Assembly: GCA_964396845.1 (NCBI GenBank)
Contig: CAYNGH010000056.1
Location: 1 to 18,364 of the forward strand
Reading direction: 5' to 3'
DNA from: CAYNGH01 sp964396845
GTDB lineage: Bacteria; Vulcanimicrobiota; JAJTBE01; CAYNGH01
Length of the DNA: 18,364 bases
Shown: one piece after another, positions 6,098 through 13,088 of the stretch
How the letters are laid out: each line of letters opens with the position of its first letter
How positions within the stretch are numbered: the stretch's first letter is position 1
Position numbers and translations under genes: made by a program
The notes under the pieces: generated by a model
Told to the model about the DNA's origin: nothing
Seen by the model: only the letters and a program-made list of their open reading frames with translations
The model's database searches: none

Positions 6098-7435
6098 ATG
6101 AACATGGATTGCAATAATAAAGAAATATCCGACAAACTTCTCCTCCATGCCGAGGAGGAACTGACCGATGCCGAAACCCGCCTGGTGTCGGATCATCTTG
6201 AAACCTGCTCCCGATGCAGGGCTGAGCTTGATGACATCAGGACAGCAACCGGCATTCTTCGAACCGGGGCAGATCGTATCCGGGAAAATTGGACACACAT
6301 AAGCCCAGAAGAACTGGTTGATTACGAGGTTAACCCTCACCAGTTCGATCCTGAAAAGAAGAGTCTTATCGAGGCCCATCTCAGCCTGTGTCAGCAGTGC
6401 GCCCAGGAGTTGGACATGCTCCGGCAGGTTCCCGAAGAAGAACCTGGGACATCTCCGGAAACCGCAGAAATACCCCGGCAACTGAAAGAAGCCTTTGTCC
6501 GGACATATCCTTCCGACGCAAAACCGGCCCGGGACAAGGAATCCTTCACCGGTGATCTTTCCCAGAACTTCTGGCAGAAGCTCCGGTCATATTTTGGCGG
6601 GCCGTCCCGGCTGGCCTATGCTGTAGGGATACTGCTGGTTATAGTATCGGTGATATTTCTTGCCGGCCATCCCCGGGAGCATTCACCGGGGCAGGATCCC
6701 GGCATAGCCTTTGCCCGTTATGAGCCGGCAGGAATCAGCGAAGATCGGCTGGATCGGCTTTCCCAGTTTTTATCCGACAGCGGAATCCCCTCCCGCATGG
6801 AGAAGGGCAACCTATATATCGATGCTAACCGACGAAACGAAGCTGATCTGGCCCTGGCAAGATTTATCCGGGGCGAAATGATTGCCCGGGATGGTGGATC
6901 CATGCCCTGGTATTCTCCCGGCGAAGGGGAATGGAGCGAGCATGACGAGTTCTTTTACCGGATGCACAGCAATTCCAGGATGCTGGTGGCAGATGCCCAG
7001 GGCCGTTTTCCCCAGAGTGCTCCGGTATCAGTTTATGGCCGTCAGCCGGTCATCTCGGCCTTCTCGGTTCTGGAGGATCAGGAGAGCGATATAATCCTGG
7101 CCCGGATTTCCCGGAACCGGGCACGTTCCATATACGGTGCGGACATGGAGGATCGCCAGCGGGCAACGGCAAGAATTCAGGAACAGATGCAACAGAAAGC
7201 CCAAAATGCCATCCAGGATTATCCGTCCATTGCCGGAAGTCCGGTGAAGGTTTTTGTCACTCTGTCCTTCCAGAAGAACACCGCAGGTGAATACCAGTTG
7301 GAAAGCTACACTGTCATCATTGAGAAGGCATCGGGCCTTTCTCAGTCAGATCGGGACAAGGTCCGGGCCGATATCCGTGAAGCCCTGGGAGTTCAGAAAG
7401 ACTGGGATGAGGAGTTTTTGTTTCTGGATCGATAG
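6098..7435 (+). CDS. Membrane anti-sigma factor with two zinc-finger motifs
   Basis: 445 residues. Two H-x3-C-x2-C zinc-finger (zf-HC2) motifs lie in the cytoplasmic part: H33-LET-C37-SR-C40 and H94-LSL-C98-QQ-C101, each with an upstream His (17 and 81) as a possible extra ligand. Such domains hold ECF sigma factors inactive. One membrane helix follows at about 172-189 (LAYAVGILLVIVSVIFLAG), leaving a large outer domain of about 255 residues. Residues of about 204-255 (RLDRLSQFLSDSGIPSRMEKGNLYIDANRRNEADLALA) resemble a ring-building-motif fold as in the N-terminal part of FliF, though I infer this from pattern only. The outer part may sense an envelope signal and release the sigma factor encoded just upstream. 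The double finger is less usual than a single one. A strong terminator follows. Confidence 0.8.
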   Translation: MNMDCNNKEISDKLLLHAEEELTDAETRLVSDHLETCSRCRAELDDIRTATGILRTGADRIRENWTHISPEELVDYEVNPHQFDPEKKSLIEAHLSLCQQCAQELDMLRQVPEEEPGTSPETAEIPRQLKEAFVRTYPSDAKPARDKESFTGDLSQNFWQKLRSYFGGPSRLAYAVGILLVIVSVIFLAGHPREHSPGQDPGIAFARYEPAGISEDRLDRLSQFLSDSGIPSRMEKGNLYIDANRRNEADLALARFIRGEMIARDGGSMPWYSPGEGEWSEHDEFFYRMHSNSRMLVADAQGRFPQSAPVSVYGRQPVISAFSVLEDQESDIILARISRNRARSIYGADMEDRQRATARIQEQMQQKAQNAIQDYPSIAGSPVKVFVTLSFQKNTAGEYQLESYTVIIEKASGLSQSDRDKVRADIREALGVQKDWDEEFLFLDR

Positions 7436-7468
7436 CCCTTTGAACATCCATCGAAGAAATTGCCAAAC

Positions 7469-7497
7469 AAAAAGGCAGGTCTGATGCCTGCCTTTTT
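7469..7497. terminator. Bidirectional intrinsic terminator
   Basis: AAAAAGGCAGG (7469-7479) and CCTGCCTTTTT (7487-7497) pair perfectly over 11 bases around a seven-base loop, with a T-tract on each strand. It lies between the convergent anti-sigma gene and the DUF6935-like gene and can end both transcripts. Confidence 0.9.
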
Positions 7498-7515
7498 ATT
7501 TTCTCTCGAACCAGC

Positions 7516-8088
7516 TTAAAAATCATCGCTTTTTATGGGTTTCACTCCGGTATAAAGAGAGGAGTATTCAAAAATCTTCCAGTATCCGTCTTTATTTTTT
7601 CTCAACTGAACCGGCGAGGACATATCCTTGCCTCCGCTTTTTACAAATATTTTGGCGGTGCTCTCTTCCACCTTGCCCTGTCTTTTGTCCAGAGTCACCT
7701 TGTTGTCATAGGAATACTGATAGCCGTTTTCCGGGGTGCCTCCCAGGTATGATGTGGCGATGGCTCCCTTGAAATTGGTGCCGGCGACAACTCTGGAGAA
7801 ATTATTCCTGGCGGATCGCTGGGAATTGTCGGGATTCCCTTCGGCATCGGTATATTGTTTGGGCAGGGCCATCCCCCACATTTTCGGGCCGTCGGGATTA
7901 TTATTCTTTACAGTTTCGATGACGCCGATTATAAGACAGCGGACTGCCCCTTCGGGAGTTTTACCTTCGGTTTCCCACAATCGGGTGAATTCTTCCAGGG
8001 TCATGGAATCCTCTGACGCATAAACTGGCACTGTGAGAAGAAAATTGAGGGTCAGTGCAAAAAGAATGAGGAATAAACCGGTTTTCAT
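7516..8088 (-). CDS. Secreted DUF6935-like protein
   Basis: 190 residues from the ATG at 8088, which is preceded by a perfect AAGGAGG five bases upstream; an open frame reaching 8172 has no such support. Residues 1-24 are a signal peptide (KTGLFLILFALTLNFLLTVPVYA, cut before SEDS). The mature protein has TLEEFTRLW, then TPEGAVRCLIIGVI, a middle segment with TSYLGGTPENGYQYSY, and a C-terminal AKIFVKSGGKDMSSPVQLRKNKDGYWKIFEYSSLYTGV. The TPEGA, S-Y-x-G-x-TPEN-x-Y and SGG-x-D-x-x-x-P-V-x-LR...W-x-x-x-E-Y-S-S-L patterns match my memory of DUF6935, a family of unknown function common in Clostridia. Function unknown; exported. It faces the sigma/anti-sigma operon across a shared terminator, and is divergent from rpsB. 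Confidence 0.65.
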   Translation of the reverse strand: MKTGLFLILFALTLNFLLTVPVYASEDSMTLEEFTRLWETEGKTPEGAVRCLIIGVIETVKNNNPDGPKMWGMALPKQYTDAEGNPDNSQRSARNNFSRVVAGTNFKGAIATSYLGGTPENGYQYSYDNKVTLDKRQGKVEESTAKIFVKSGGKDMSSPVQLRKNKDGYWKIFEYSSLYTGVKPIKSDDF

Positions 8089-8166
8089 ATGGGCCTCCTT
8101 GTAATAATCTTGTGTATTCCGATTCTGAATAATACTACCGTCCAGGAAAAACCCCTTCCCGGGGAG

Positions 8167-8195
8167 TTGCATGGCAATGAATTTTAATGTATAAT
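8167..8195 (+). promoter_or_regulatory. Sigma-A-type promoter of the rpsB operon
   Basis: TTGCAT (8167-8172) and a perfect TATAAT (8190-8195) are 17 bases apart. The predicted start near 8202 gives an untranslated leader of about 170 bases before rpsB. The high quality fits a highly expressed ribosomal protein operon. Confidence 0.8.
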
Positions 8196-8201
8196 CAAGA
8201 A

Positions 8202-8373
8202 AAATTTTCCCGGCGGAAGGATTGCTCCTCCGGGGGAAGAATGAACCGTGACGGCAGGTTATGCCGTCATATTACACAGCGTTCTGGATCTGGTTTCCTG
8301 GTGCCCTTTTTGGGTGGAACCAGAGATGAAGGAACGTGTGGAACAACCTTAAAACGGGGAGGAGGTGAAAAAT
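8202..8373 (+). promoter_or_regulatory. Structured 5' leader of rpsB (candidate ribosomal-protein leader)
   Basis: Three hairpins can be drawn by eye. First, 8205-8217 pairs with 8226-8238 (core CCCGG..GGA with TCC..CCGGG, one mismatch, eight-base loop). Second, TGACGGCA (8249-8256) pairs perfectly with TGCCGTCA (8262-8269) around GGTTA. Third, TCTGGTTTCC (8289-8298) pairs with GGAACCAGA (8316-8324) with one bulge and an inner CCC/GGG. A GGAGGAGG ribosome binding site (8358-8365) follows. Such leaders in S2 operons can bind the free protein and shut down expression; that role here is inference. No T-rich terminator is apparent within it. Confidence 0.5.
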
Positions 8374-9312
8374 ATGGCAATAGTAACAATGAAACAGCTC
8401 CTGGAGGCAGGAGTGCATTTCGGTCACCAGACTCGCCGCTGGAACCCCAAGATGGCAAAGTATATCTTTACCGAGAGAAACGGTATCTATATAGTTGACC
8501 TTCAAAAGACAGTTCAGCTGATGAAAGTGGCTTACGATTTTATCAAAGAAGTCGTGAAAGCCGGGGACACAATACTTTTTGTGGGAACCAAGAAACAGGC
8601 CATGGAGTCGGTCAGGGAAGAAGCCACCCGCTGTGGCATGTTCTATGTGACCCAGCGTTGGCTGGGAGGCATGCTGACCAACTACAAGACCATCCGCAAG
8701 CGGATAGCCCGCTTGAAGGAGCTGGAGGCCATGAAGGCTGAAGGACAGTTCGAGGTTTACAGCAAGAAAGAAGCCAAGCATCTCGAAGACGAGATGAAAA
8801 AGCTGGAACGTTTTCTGGGCGGTATCAAGGACATGAACGGTCTTCCCGGCGCGGTGTTCATCGTGGACCCCCGCAAGGAAAGAATCGCTGTCCTGGAAGC
8901 CAGGAAACTGGGAATACCCATCGTCAGCATCATCGATACCAACTGTGATCCCGACGAGATCGACTATCCCATTCCCGGCAACGATGACGCCATCCGCGCA
9001 GTAAGGCTCATATCCAGCCGCATTGCCGATGCAGTTATCGAAGCCAGAACCGAGATGGAAAGCGAAGCCGCCGACGCCCTTTCTTCCGATGAAGGGGATG
9101 AGCTGACCGGTGATATGGATCTGAGTCTGACGGGTTCTGTATCAGAGCCTGAGCCTGAAAAGGATGTCATCCTCAAAGGCCCCCAGACCAGGGTCATTAC
9201 TGCCAGGGGCGAGAGCAAGCCCGTGGACAGTCTGCTGGCCAGGCAGGAGAACGTCAAAGCCGAGGCAAAACCCCCGGCCAAACCGGCTCCCGCTGAACCC
9301 CAGAGCGTATAA
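8374..9312 (+). CDS. rpsB: 30S ribosomal protein S2
   Basis: 312 residues from the ATG at 8374, eight bases after GGAGG; a GTG at 8365 lies inside the ribosome binding site and is rejected. The first 228 residues are a full S2: MKQLLEAGVHFGHQTRRWNP, the NGIYIVDLQKTV segment, TILFVGTKKQA, QRWLGGMLTNYKTI, GLPGAVFIVDPRKE and IPIVSIIDTNCDPDEIDYPIPGNDDA. S2 sits on the back of the 30S subunit and joins late in assembly. Odd feature: the usual length is about 230-260 residues, but here an extra tail of about 85 residues follows, first acidic (SSDEGDELTGD, EPEPEKD) and then rich in Lys, Pro and Ala. The first gene of the translation operon, with its own strong promoter and a structured leader. Confidence 0.97.
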   Translation: MAIVTMKQLLEAGVHFGHQTRRWNPKMAKYIFTERNGIYIVDLQKTVQLMKVAYDFIKEVVKAGDTILFVGTKKQAMESVREEATRCGMFYVTQRWLGGMLTNYKTIRKRIARLKELEAMKAEGQFEVYSKKEAKHLEDEMKKLERFLGGIKDMNGLPGAVFIVDPRKERIAVLEARKLGIPIVSIIDTNCDPDEIDYPIPGNDDAIRAVRLISSRIADAVIEARTEMESEAADALSSDEGDELTGDMDLSLTGSVSEPEPEKDVILKGPQTRVITARGESKPVDSLLARQENVKAEAKPPAKPAPAEPQSV

Positions 9313-9322
9313 CAACAACAGG

Positions 9323-9342
9323 GGGGCCGGTTTTCCGGCCCC
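9323..9342 (+). terminator. GC-rich hairpin between rpsB and tsf
   Basis: GGGGCCGG (9323-9330) and CCGGCCCC (9335-9342) pair perfectly around TTTT. Only three T residues follow, so it is at best a partial terminator; it could instead be a processing or stability element that sets S2 and EF-Ts levels apart. Confidence 0.5.
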
Positions 9343-9368
9343 TTTACAGTGAACAGGAGTGATAGATT

Positions 9369-9962
9369 GTGAGTATTACTGCGACAATGGTCAAGGAACT
9401 CCGGGATGAAACCGGCGCAGGAATGATGGATTGCAAGAAAGCCCTTTCCAAAGCCGACGGCGACATGGAAAAGGCCCGAAAAATCCTCCGGGAAGACGGA
9501 ATTGCCAAGGCAGAAAAAAAGACTGACCGGGCAACTTCTGCCGGCAGGGTTGATTCCTACATTCACATGGGCGGTCGTATCGGTGTTCTGGTGCAGGTGA
9601 ACTGCGAAACGGATTTTGTTGCCAGCAACGATGAGTTTATCAAGCTTTGCAAGGAGCTGGCCATGCAGATTGCCGCATCAAACCCCGACTTTGTTTCCCG
9701 GGATGAAGTTCCTGCCGATGTGGTGGAAAAGGAGAAGGAGATTCTCCGGAATATGACCCTCAAGGAAGGCAAGCCCGAGAAAATCGTTGACAAGATTGTG
9801 GAAGGCCGCATCGAAAAGTTCTTCGAAGGCATATGCCTGATGGAACAGCCTTACATCAGGGATGACAAGATGAAAGTCAGGGACCTGGTGACCCAGGCAG
9901 TGGCAAAGATTGGCGAGAATATCAAGGTATCCCGTTTTGCCCGGTTCTCCCTGGGGGACTGA
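9369..9962 (+). CDS. tsf: Elongation factor Ts (short form)
   Basis: 197 residues from a GTG at 9369, with AGGAG nine bases upstream. EF-Ts exchanges GDP for GTP on EF-Tu. The N-terminal UBA-like domain reads ATMVKELRDETGAGMMDCKKAL, followed by GDMEKARKILREDGIAKAEKK. The core signature VNCETDFVASNDEF (T81-D82-F83-V84) is the part that contacts EF-Tu. The C-terminal EQPYIRDDKMKVRDLV segment ends the protein. The length matches the short forms of Thermus, Thermotoga and several Clostridia, which lack the second core subdomain found in the 283-residue E. coli protein. It follows rpsB directly, the near-universal order, and is flanked by hairpins on both sides. Confidence 0.97.
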   Translation: MSITATMVKELRDETGAGMMDCKKALSKADGDMEKARKILREDGIAKAEKKTDRATSAGRVDSYIHMGGRIGVLVQVNCETDFVASNDEFIKLCKELAMQIAASNPDFVSRDEVPADVVEKEKEILRNMTLKEGKPEKIVDKIVEGRIEKFFEGICLMEQPYIRDDKMKVRDLVTQAVAKIGENIKVSRFARFSLGD

Positions 9963-9984
9963 TTAATTTAAAGAGTCAGGCTTC

Positions 9985-10026
9985 AGGCCCGGAGTTTTGC
10001 CCAAGGCAGGATTCCCGGGCCTTTTT
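9985..10026 (+). terminator. Terminator-like hairpin between tsf and pyrH
   Basis: AGGCCCGG (9985-9992) pairs perfectly with CCGGGCCT (10015-10022), followed by a run of T (10022-10026). The 22-base loop holds an inner TGCC/GGCA stem. It has the form of an intrinsic terminator after tsf. No strong new promoter is visible before pyrH, so read-through is likely. Confidence 0.6.
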
Positions 10027-10067
10027 ACATAATAAGATTTAAAGAATAACTTGGAAGGATGCGGGTT

Positions 10068-10772
10068 TTGAGTTACAAAAGAATTTTATTGAAATTAAGC
10101 GGTGAGGCTTTTTCCGGCGGAACCGGCTTCGGGATCCATATCCCCACGGTGGAGAGGTATGCCAGGGAAATAGCAGAAGTTCAAAAGATGGGAATTCAGG
10201 TGGCAGTTGTAGTGGGGGGAGGCAATTTCTGGCGGGGCCGGTCTGCGCCCCATATGGATCATGCTGCAGCGGATCAGATTGGCATGATGGGCACTGTAAT
10301 GAACGCCCTGGCCCTGCGGGAAACCATCGAAACCCAGGGTATCCCTGCCCGTTGCCAGACATCCATCGAAATAAAAGACGTGGCGGAGCCATTTATCCGC
10401 CTTCGTGCCCTGCGTCATCTCGACAAGGGCCGGGTGGTGGTTTTTGGCGGAGGCACCGGGAATCCCTTTTTCACCACCGATACCGCGGCGGCCCTGCGGG
10501 GACTGGAGATAAAGGCCGATGTCATCTTCAAGGCTACCAGGGTTGACGGGGTATATGACCGGGATCCGGAAAAGCACCAGGATGCGGTTTTCTTCCCCCG
10601 GCTGACTCATATGGAGGCCCTCAGGAAGGGCCTCAAGGTGATGGATTCCACCGCACTGTCCCTTTGCATGGACAACAGTCTTCCCATAAAGGTTTTTAAT
10701 ATTTCTGTGGAAGGAAATCTCAAAAAGGCGGCAGAAGGTCAGAACATCGGCACAGATGTCAAGGAGGAGTAA
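10068..10772 (+). CDS. pyrH: UMP kinase
   Basis: About 234 residues. It phosphorylates UMP to UDP with ATP in pyrimidine nucleotide synthesis; the bacterial enzyme is a hexamer of the amino-acid-kinase fold. Visible motifs are YKRILLKLSGEAF (phosphate-binding loop), VAVVVGGGNFWRGR, the AADQIGMMGTVMNALAL helix, VVFGGGTGNPFFTTDTAAAL and KATRVDGVYDRDPEK. Start choice: GGAAGG (10053-10058) touches the ATG at 10059 directly, too close to use, but stands nine bases before a TTG at 10068; that start gives MSYKRILLKLSGEA, the usual beginning. The ATG at 10059 would add three residues. The frr start follows three bases after the stop, with the ribosome binding site inside the pyrH 3' end (AAGGAGGAG), so the two are tightly coupled. 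Confidence 0.96.
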   Translation: MSYKRILLKLSGEAFSGGTGFGIHIPTVERYAREIAEVQKMGIQVAVVVGGGNFWRGRSAPHMDHAAADQIGMMGTVMNALALRETIETQGIPARCQTSIEIKDVAEPFIRLRALRHLDKGRVVVFGGGTGNPFFTTDTAAALRGLEIKADVIFKATRVDGVYDRDPEKHQDAVFFPRLTHMEALRKGLKVMDSTALSLCMDNSLPIKVFNISVEGNLKKAAEGQNIGTDVKEE

Positions 10773-10775
10773 TAT

Positions 10776-11336
10776 ATGATAGACAAGGAACTTTACGAAG
10801 ATACCAAAGAAAGAATGCAAAAATCCATCGAATCCATGAAACGGGATTTCATGGGGATCCGCACCGGCAGAGCCACCCCGGCAATCCTGGACACCATAAA
10901 GGTTTCCGCATACGGCCAGGATATGCCCATCAAACAGCTGGCCAGCATCTCGGTGCCGGAACCCCGGATGATAGTAATCCAGCCCTGGGACAAGGGAGTT
11001 CTCTCGGAGATTGAAAAAGCCATCCAGAAATCGGATCTGGGAATCAACCCCACCAATGACGGGAAGCTTCTGAGGCTGGTTTTTCCGCCCCTCACCGAGG
11101 AGAGGCGCAAAGAACTGGTCAAAGTAGTAAAAAAGCGGGGCGAGGAAGGCAAGGTGGCAGTCAGGAGCATCCGCCGGGACGCCATCGATTATCTCAAGGA
11201 GATGGAAAAAGAAGGGGATATTTCCGAGGATGACTGCCATCGTGGACAGGATGAAATCCAGGAGCTTACCAACAAGTTCACCGACCAGGTGGACAAGGTT
11301 CTGGAAGCCAAGGAAAAGGAAATCCTTGAGATTTAA
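10776..11336 (+). CDS. frr: Ribosome recycling factor
   Basis: 186 residues, the normal length. With EF-G it splits the post-termination ribosome. The family pattern is clear: MQKSIESMKRDFMGIRTGRA (start of the long helix), ATPAILDTIKVSAYG, the ISVPEPRMIVIQPWDKG domain II block, EKAIQKSDLGINPTNDGKLLRL, FPPLTEERRKELVK and VAVRSIRRDAIDYLKE. Strong AGGAGGAG lies seven bases upstream within the end of pyrH. It sits in the standard place between pyrH and uppS. Confidence 0.97.
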   Translation: MIDKELYEDTKERMQKSIESMKRDFMGIRTGRATPAILDTIKVSAYGQDMPIKQLASISVPEPRMIVIQPWDKGVLSEIEKAIQKSDLGINPTNDGKLLRLVFPPLTEERRKELVKVVKKRGEEGKVAVRSIRRDAIDYLKEMEKEGDISEDDCHRGQDEIQELTNKFTDQVDKVLEAKEKEILEI

Positions 11337-11385
11337 TCTCCATGCTTGATTCAGTCTTGGATTCTTGAAGACAGGGAAGGTTGAC

Positions 11386-12156
11386 TTGAAGGATAACCAG
11401 TCAGTTGATGCAGATAGCCGGGAGAAGCAGTTGCAGGAAGCAATTGATCCCGAAAGATTGCCGGTTCATGTAGCCATCATCATGGATGGGAACCGTCGCT
11501 GGGCAAAAGCCCGGGGACTGCCTTCCTTCATGGGTCACCGCCGGGGCACAGAAACTGTCCGCACCATAACCACCATCGCCCGGGAGATGGGAATAAAACA
11601 CCTCAGCATTTATGCCTTTTCCAGGGAAAACTGGAGTCGATCCCAGGATGAAGTCAGGTTTCTGATGAGCCTTTTCCGGGAATATTGCAACAGCGAACGG
11701 CAGTTGATGAAAGACAGGGGAATCCGTTTCCGGGTGTTGGGTGATATTGACGAGATGAATCCGGGTCTGGTGGAGATTTTCCGGGATGTTATGGATTATA
11801 CCGCCGACGGCAGGGACATGACCTTCAATGTTTGCATCAACTATGGCTCCCGGCACGAAATAACTTCCGGGGTGAGAGCCATTGCCCGACAGGTGAAGGA
11901 TGGGACTCTTGACCCTGACGCCATCGACGAGGACATGGTGGCATCACATCTATACACCGTTGGCCAGCCGGATCCGGATCTCCTGATTCGCACCAGCGGA
12001 GAGATTCGCCTTTCAAATTTTCTCCTGTGGCAATCAGCTTATACAGAGTTTTATTTTACTGATGTTTTATGGCCGGATTTTGGCCGGGTTGCCTTTCTGG
12101 AGGCGATCCATCATTACCAGAAGAGGGACAGACGTTTTGGCGGAAACAGCAAATGA
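11386..12156 (+). CDS. uppS: Isoprenyl (undecaprenyl) diphosphate synthase
   Basis: 256 residues. It condenses isopentenyl units in cis to make the C55 lipid carrier for cell-wall synthesis. Motifs in order: VAIIMDGNRRWAKARG with catalytic D34, GHRRGTETVRTI, LSIYAFSRENWSRS, the FNVCINYGSRHEI block, and PDPDLLIRTSGEIRLSNFLLWQSAYTEFYF, which binds pyrophosphate and magnesium. Start: TTG at 11386 is chosen because GGGAAGG lies five bases upstream; an earlier in-frame TTG at 11365 has no ribosome binding site. The 28 residues before the core are polar and variable. It lies between frr and cdsA as in many bacteria. The product chain length cannot be told from sequence by eye. Confidence 0.95.
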   Translation: MKDNQSVDADSREKQLQEAIDPERLPVHVAIIMDGNRRWAKARGLPSFMGHRRGTETVRTITTIAREMGIKHLSIYAFSRENWSRSQDEVRFLMSLFREYCNSERQLMKDRGIRFRVLGDIDEMNPGLVEIFRDVMDYTADGRDMTFNVCINYGSRHEITSGVRAIARQVKDGTLDPDAIDEDMVASHLYTVGQPDPDLLIRTSGEIRLSNFLLWQSAYTEFYFTDVLWPDFGRVAFLEAIHHYQKRDRRFGGNSK

Positions 12157-12178
12157 ACCAGAATATACCAGGTGATAT

Positions 12179-13066
12179 ATGATTAACACCGGGAAAGCCA
12201 ACAATATAAAAGGGATTCCTCAAACAGCCGGCAAGGGTTCAAAGTTGGGAACCCGCATTGTCACAGGGCTTTCTCTGGCAGGATTGACTGTGTTTCTGAC
12301 CATCTGGAGTGCCGGAGCCATCGCAGTGGAAGTCCTGATCCTTTCGATTATCGGCGTTATCGAATTTTATCGGATGGCGGAACGCAAGAAGATGCGCCCT
12401 TCGGTTTTCACCGGCATCTGTGGCGTGGTTCTTCTGGTCTATTTTGCATACACAGGACTTGAACCCCACCTTTCGCCACTCATCGCCGGCCTGATCACCA
12501 TATCCATGCTGGGGTTCATCTTCCGCAAGGGGTTTCATGTTTCGTCTTTTCTGGATGTGTCAGTGACGGTGCTGGGGTTTCTGTATTGCGGGTGGTTTCT
12601 GTCCTATGTGGTCTTTATCCGCAAAATTCCCGGCCCCATCCATAATCTGTGGGGCATATCCATTGAACATGGCGCAGGGCTGGTGCTTATGCTGTTGTTT
12701 TCCACCCATCTGACCGATACTGGAGCTTTTTTCGTGGGAAAATACTTCGGCAGACACAAGCTGGCCCCCCGAATAAGCCCCAACAAGACCGTGGAAGGCT
12801 CCCTGGGTGGCATGCTGGGGGCCATGGCCGGAGCAGTCCTGGTGGGGAGTTTCCTGGGGATGCATATGGAGCATATTATAACCATCGGTATCCTGTGCGG
12901 AATATTTGCTCAGTTAGGGGACCTGTGGGCCTCAATTCTGAAGCGGGATGTGAATGTCAAGGATGCAGGCAGTGTTTTTGCAGGCCATGGCGGTGTTCTG
13001 GATCGCATCGATTCCCTGTTGTTCACTGCGCCCATAGCTTTTTATTTTTTCAAATACTTTCTATAA
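12179..13066 (+). CDS. cdsA: Phosphatidate cytidylyltransferase (CDP-diacylglycerol synthase)
   Basis: 295 residues. This membrane enzyme makes CDP-diacylglycerol from phosphatidic acid and CTP, the branch point of phospholipid synthesis. The signature is intact near the C-terminus: SILKRDVNVKDAG, then FAGHGGVLDRID, matching the S-x-x-K-R-x4-K-D...H-G-G-x-x-D-R-x-D pattern. Other matches are STHLTDTGAFFVGKYFGRHKLAPRISPNKTVEG. About seven to eight hydrophobic helices are visible. A polar N-terminal stretch of about 22 residues precedes the first helix. AGGTGAT lies just before the ATG, and the gene follows uppS by 22 bases. In Bacillota dxr and rseP usually come next; here an OPT transporter gene follows instead. 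Confidence 0.95.
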   Translation: MINTGKANNIKGIPQTAGKGSKLGTRIVTGLSLAGLTVFLTIWSAGAIAVEVLILSIIGVIEFYRMAERKKMRPSVFTGICGVVLLVYFAYTGLEPHLSPLIAGLITISMLGFIFRKGFHVSSFLDVSVTVLGFLYCGWFLSYVVFIRKIPGPIHNLWGISIEHGAGLVLMLLFSTHLTDTGAFFVGKYFGRHKLAPRISPNKTVEGSLGGMLGAMAGAVLVGSFLGMHMEHIITIGILCGIFAQLGDLWASILKRDVNVKDAGSVFAGHGGVLDRIDSLLFTAPIAFYFFKYFL

Positions 13067-13088
13067 TTTTGACTTCGAGGATGTAAAA

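Noticed and set aside
10095..11240. Minus-strand open frame of 381 codons across pyrH and frr
   Set aside because: It covers two certain plus-strand genes, has no ribosome binding site and no recognisable motif.
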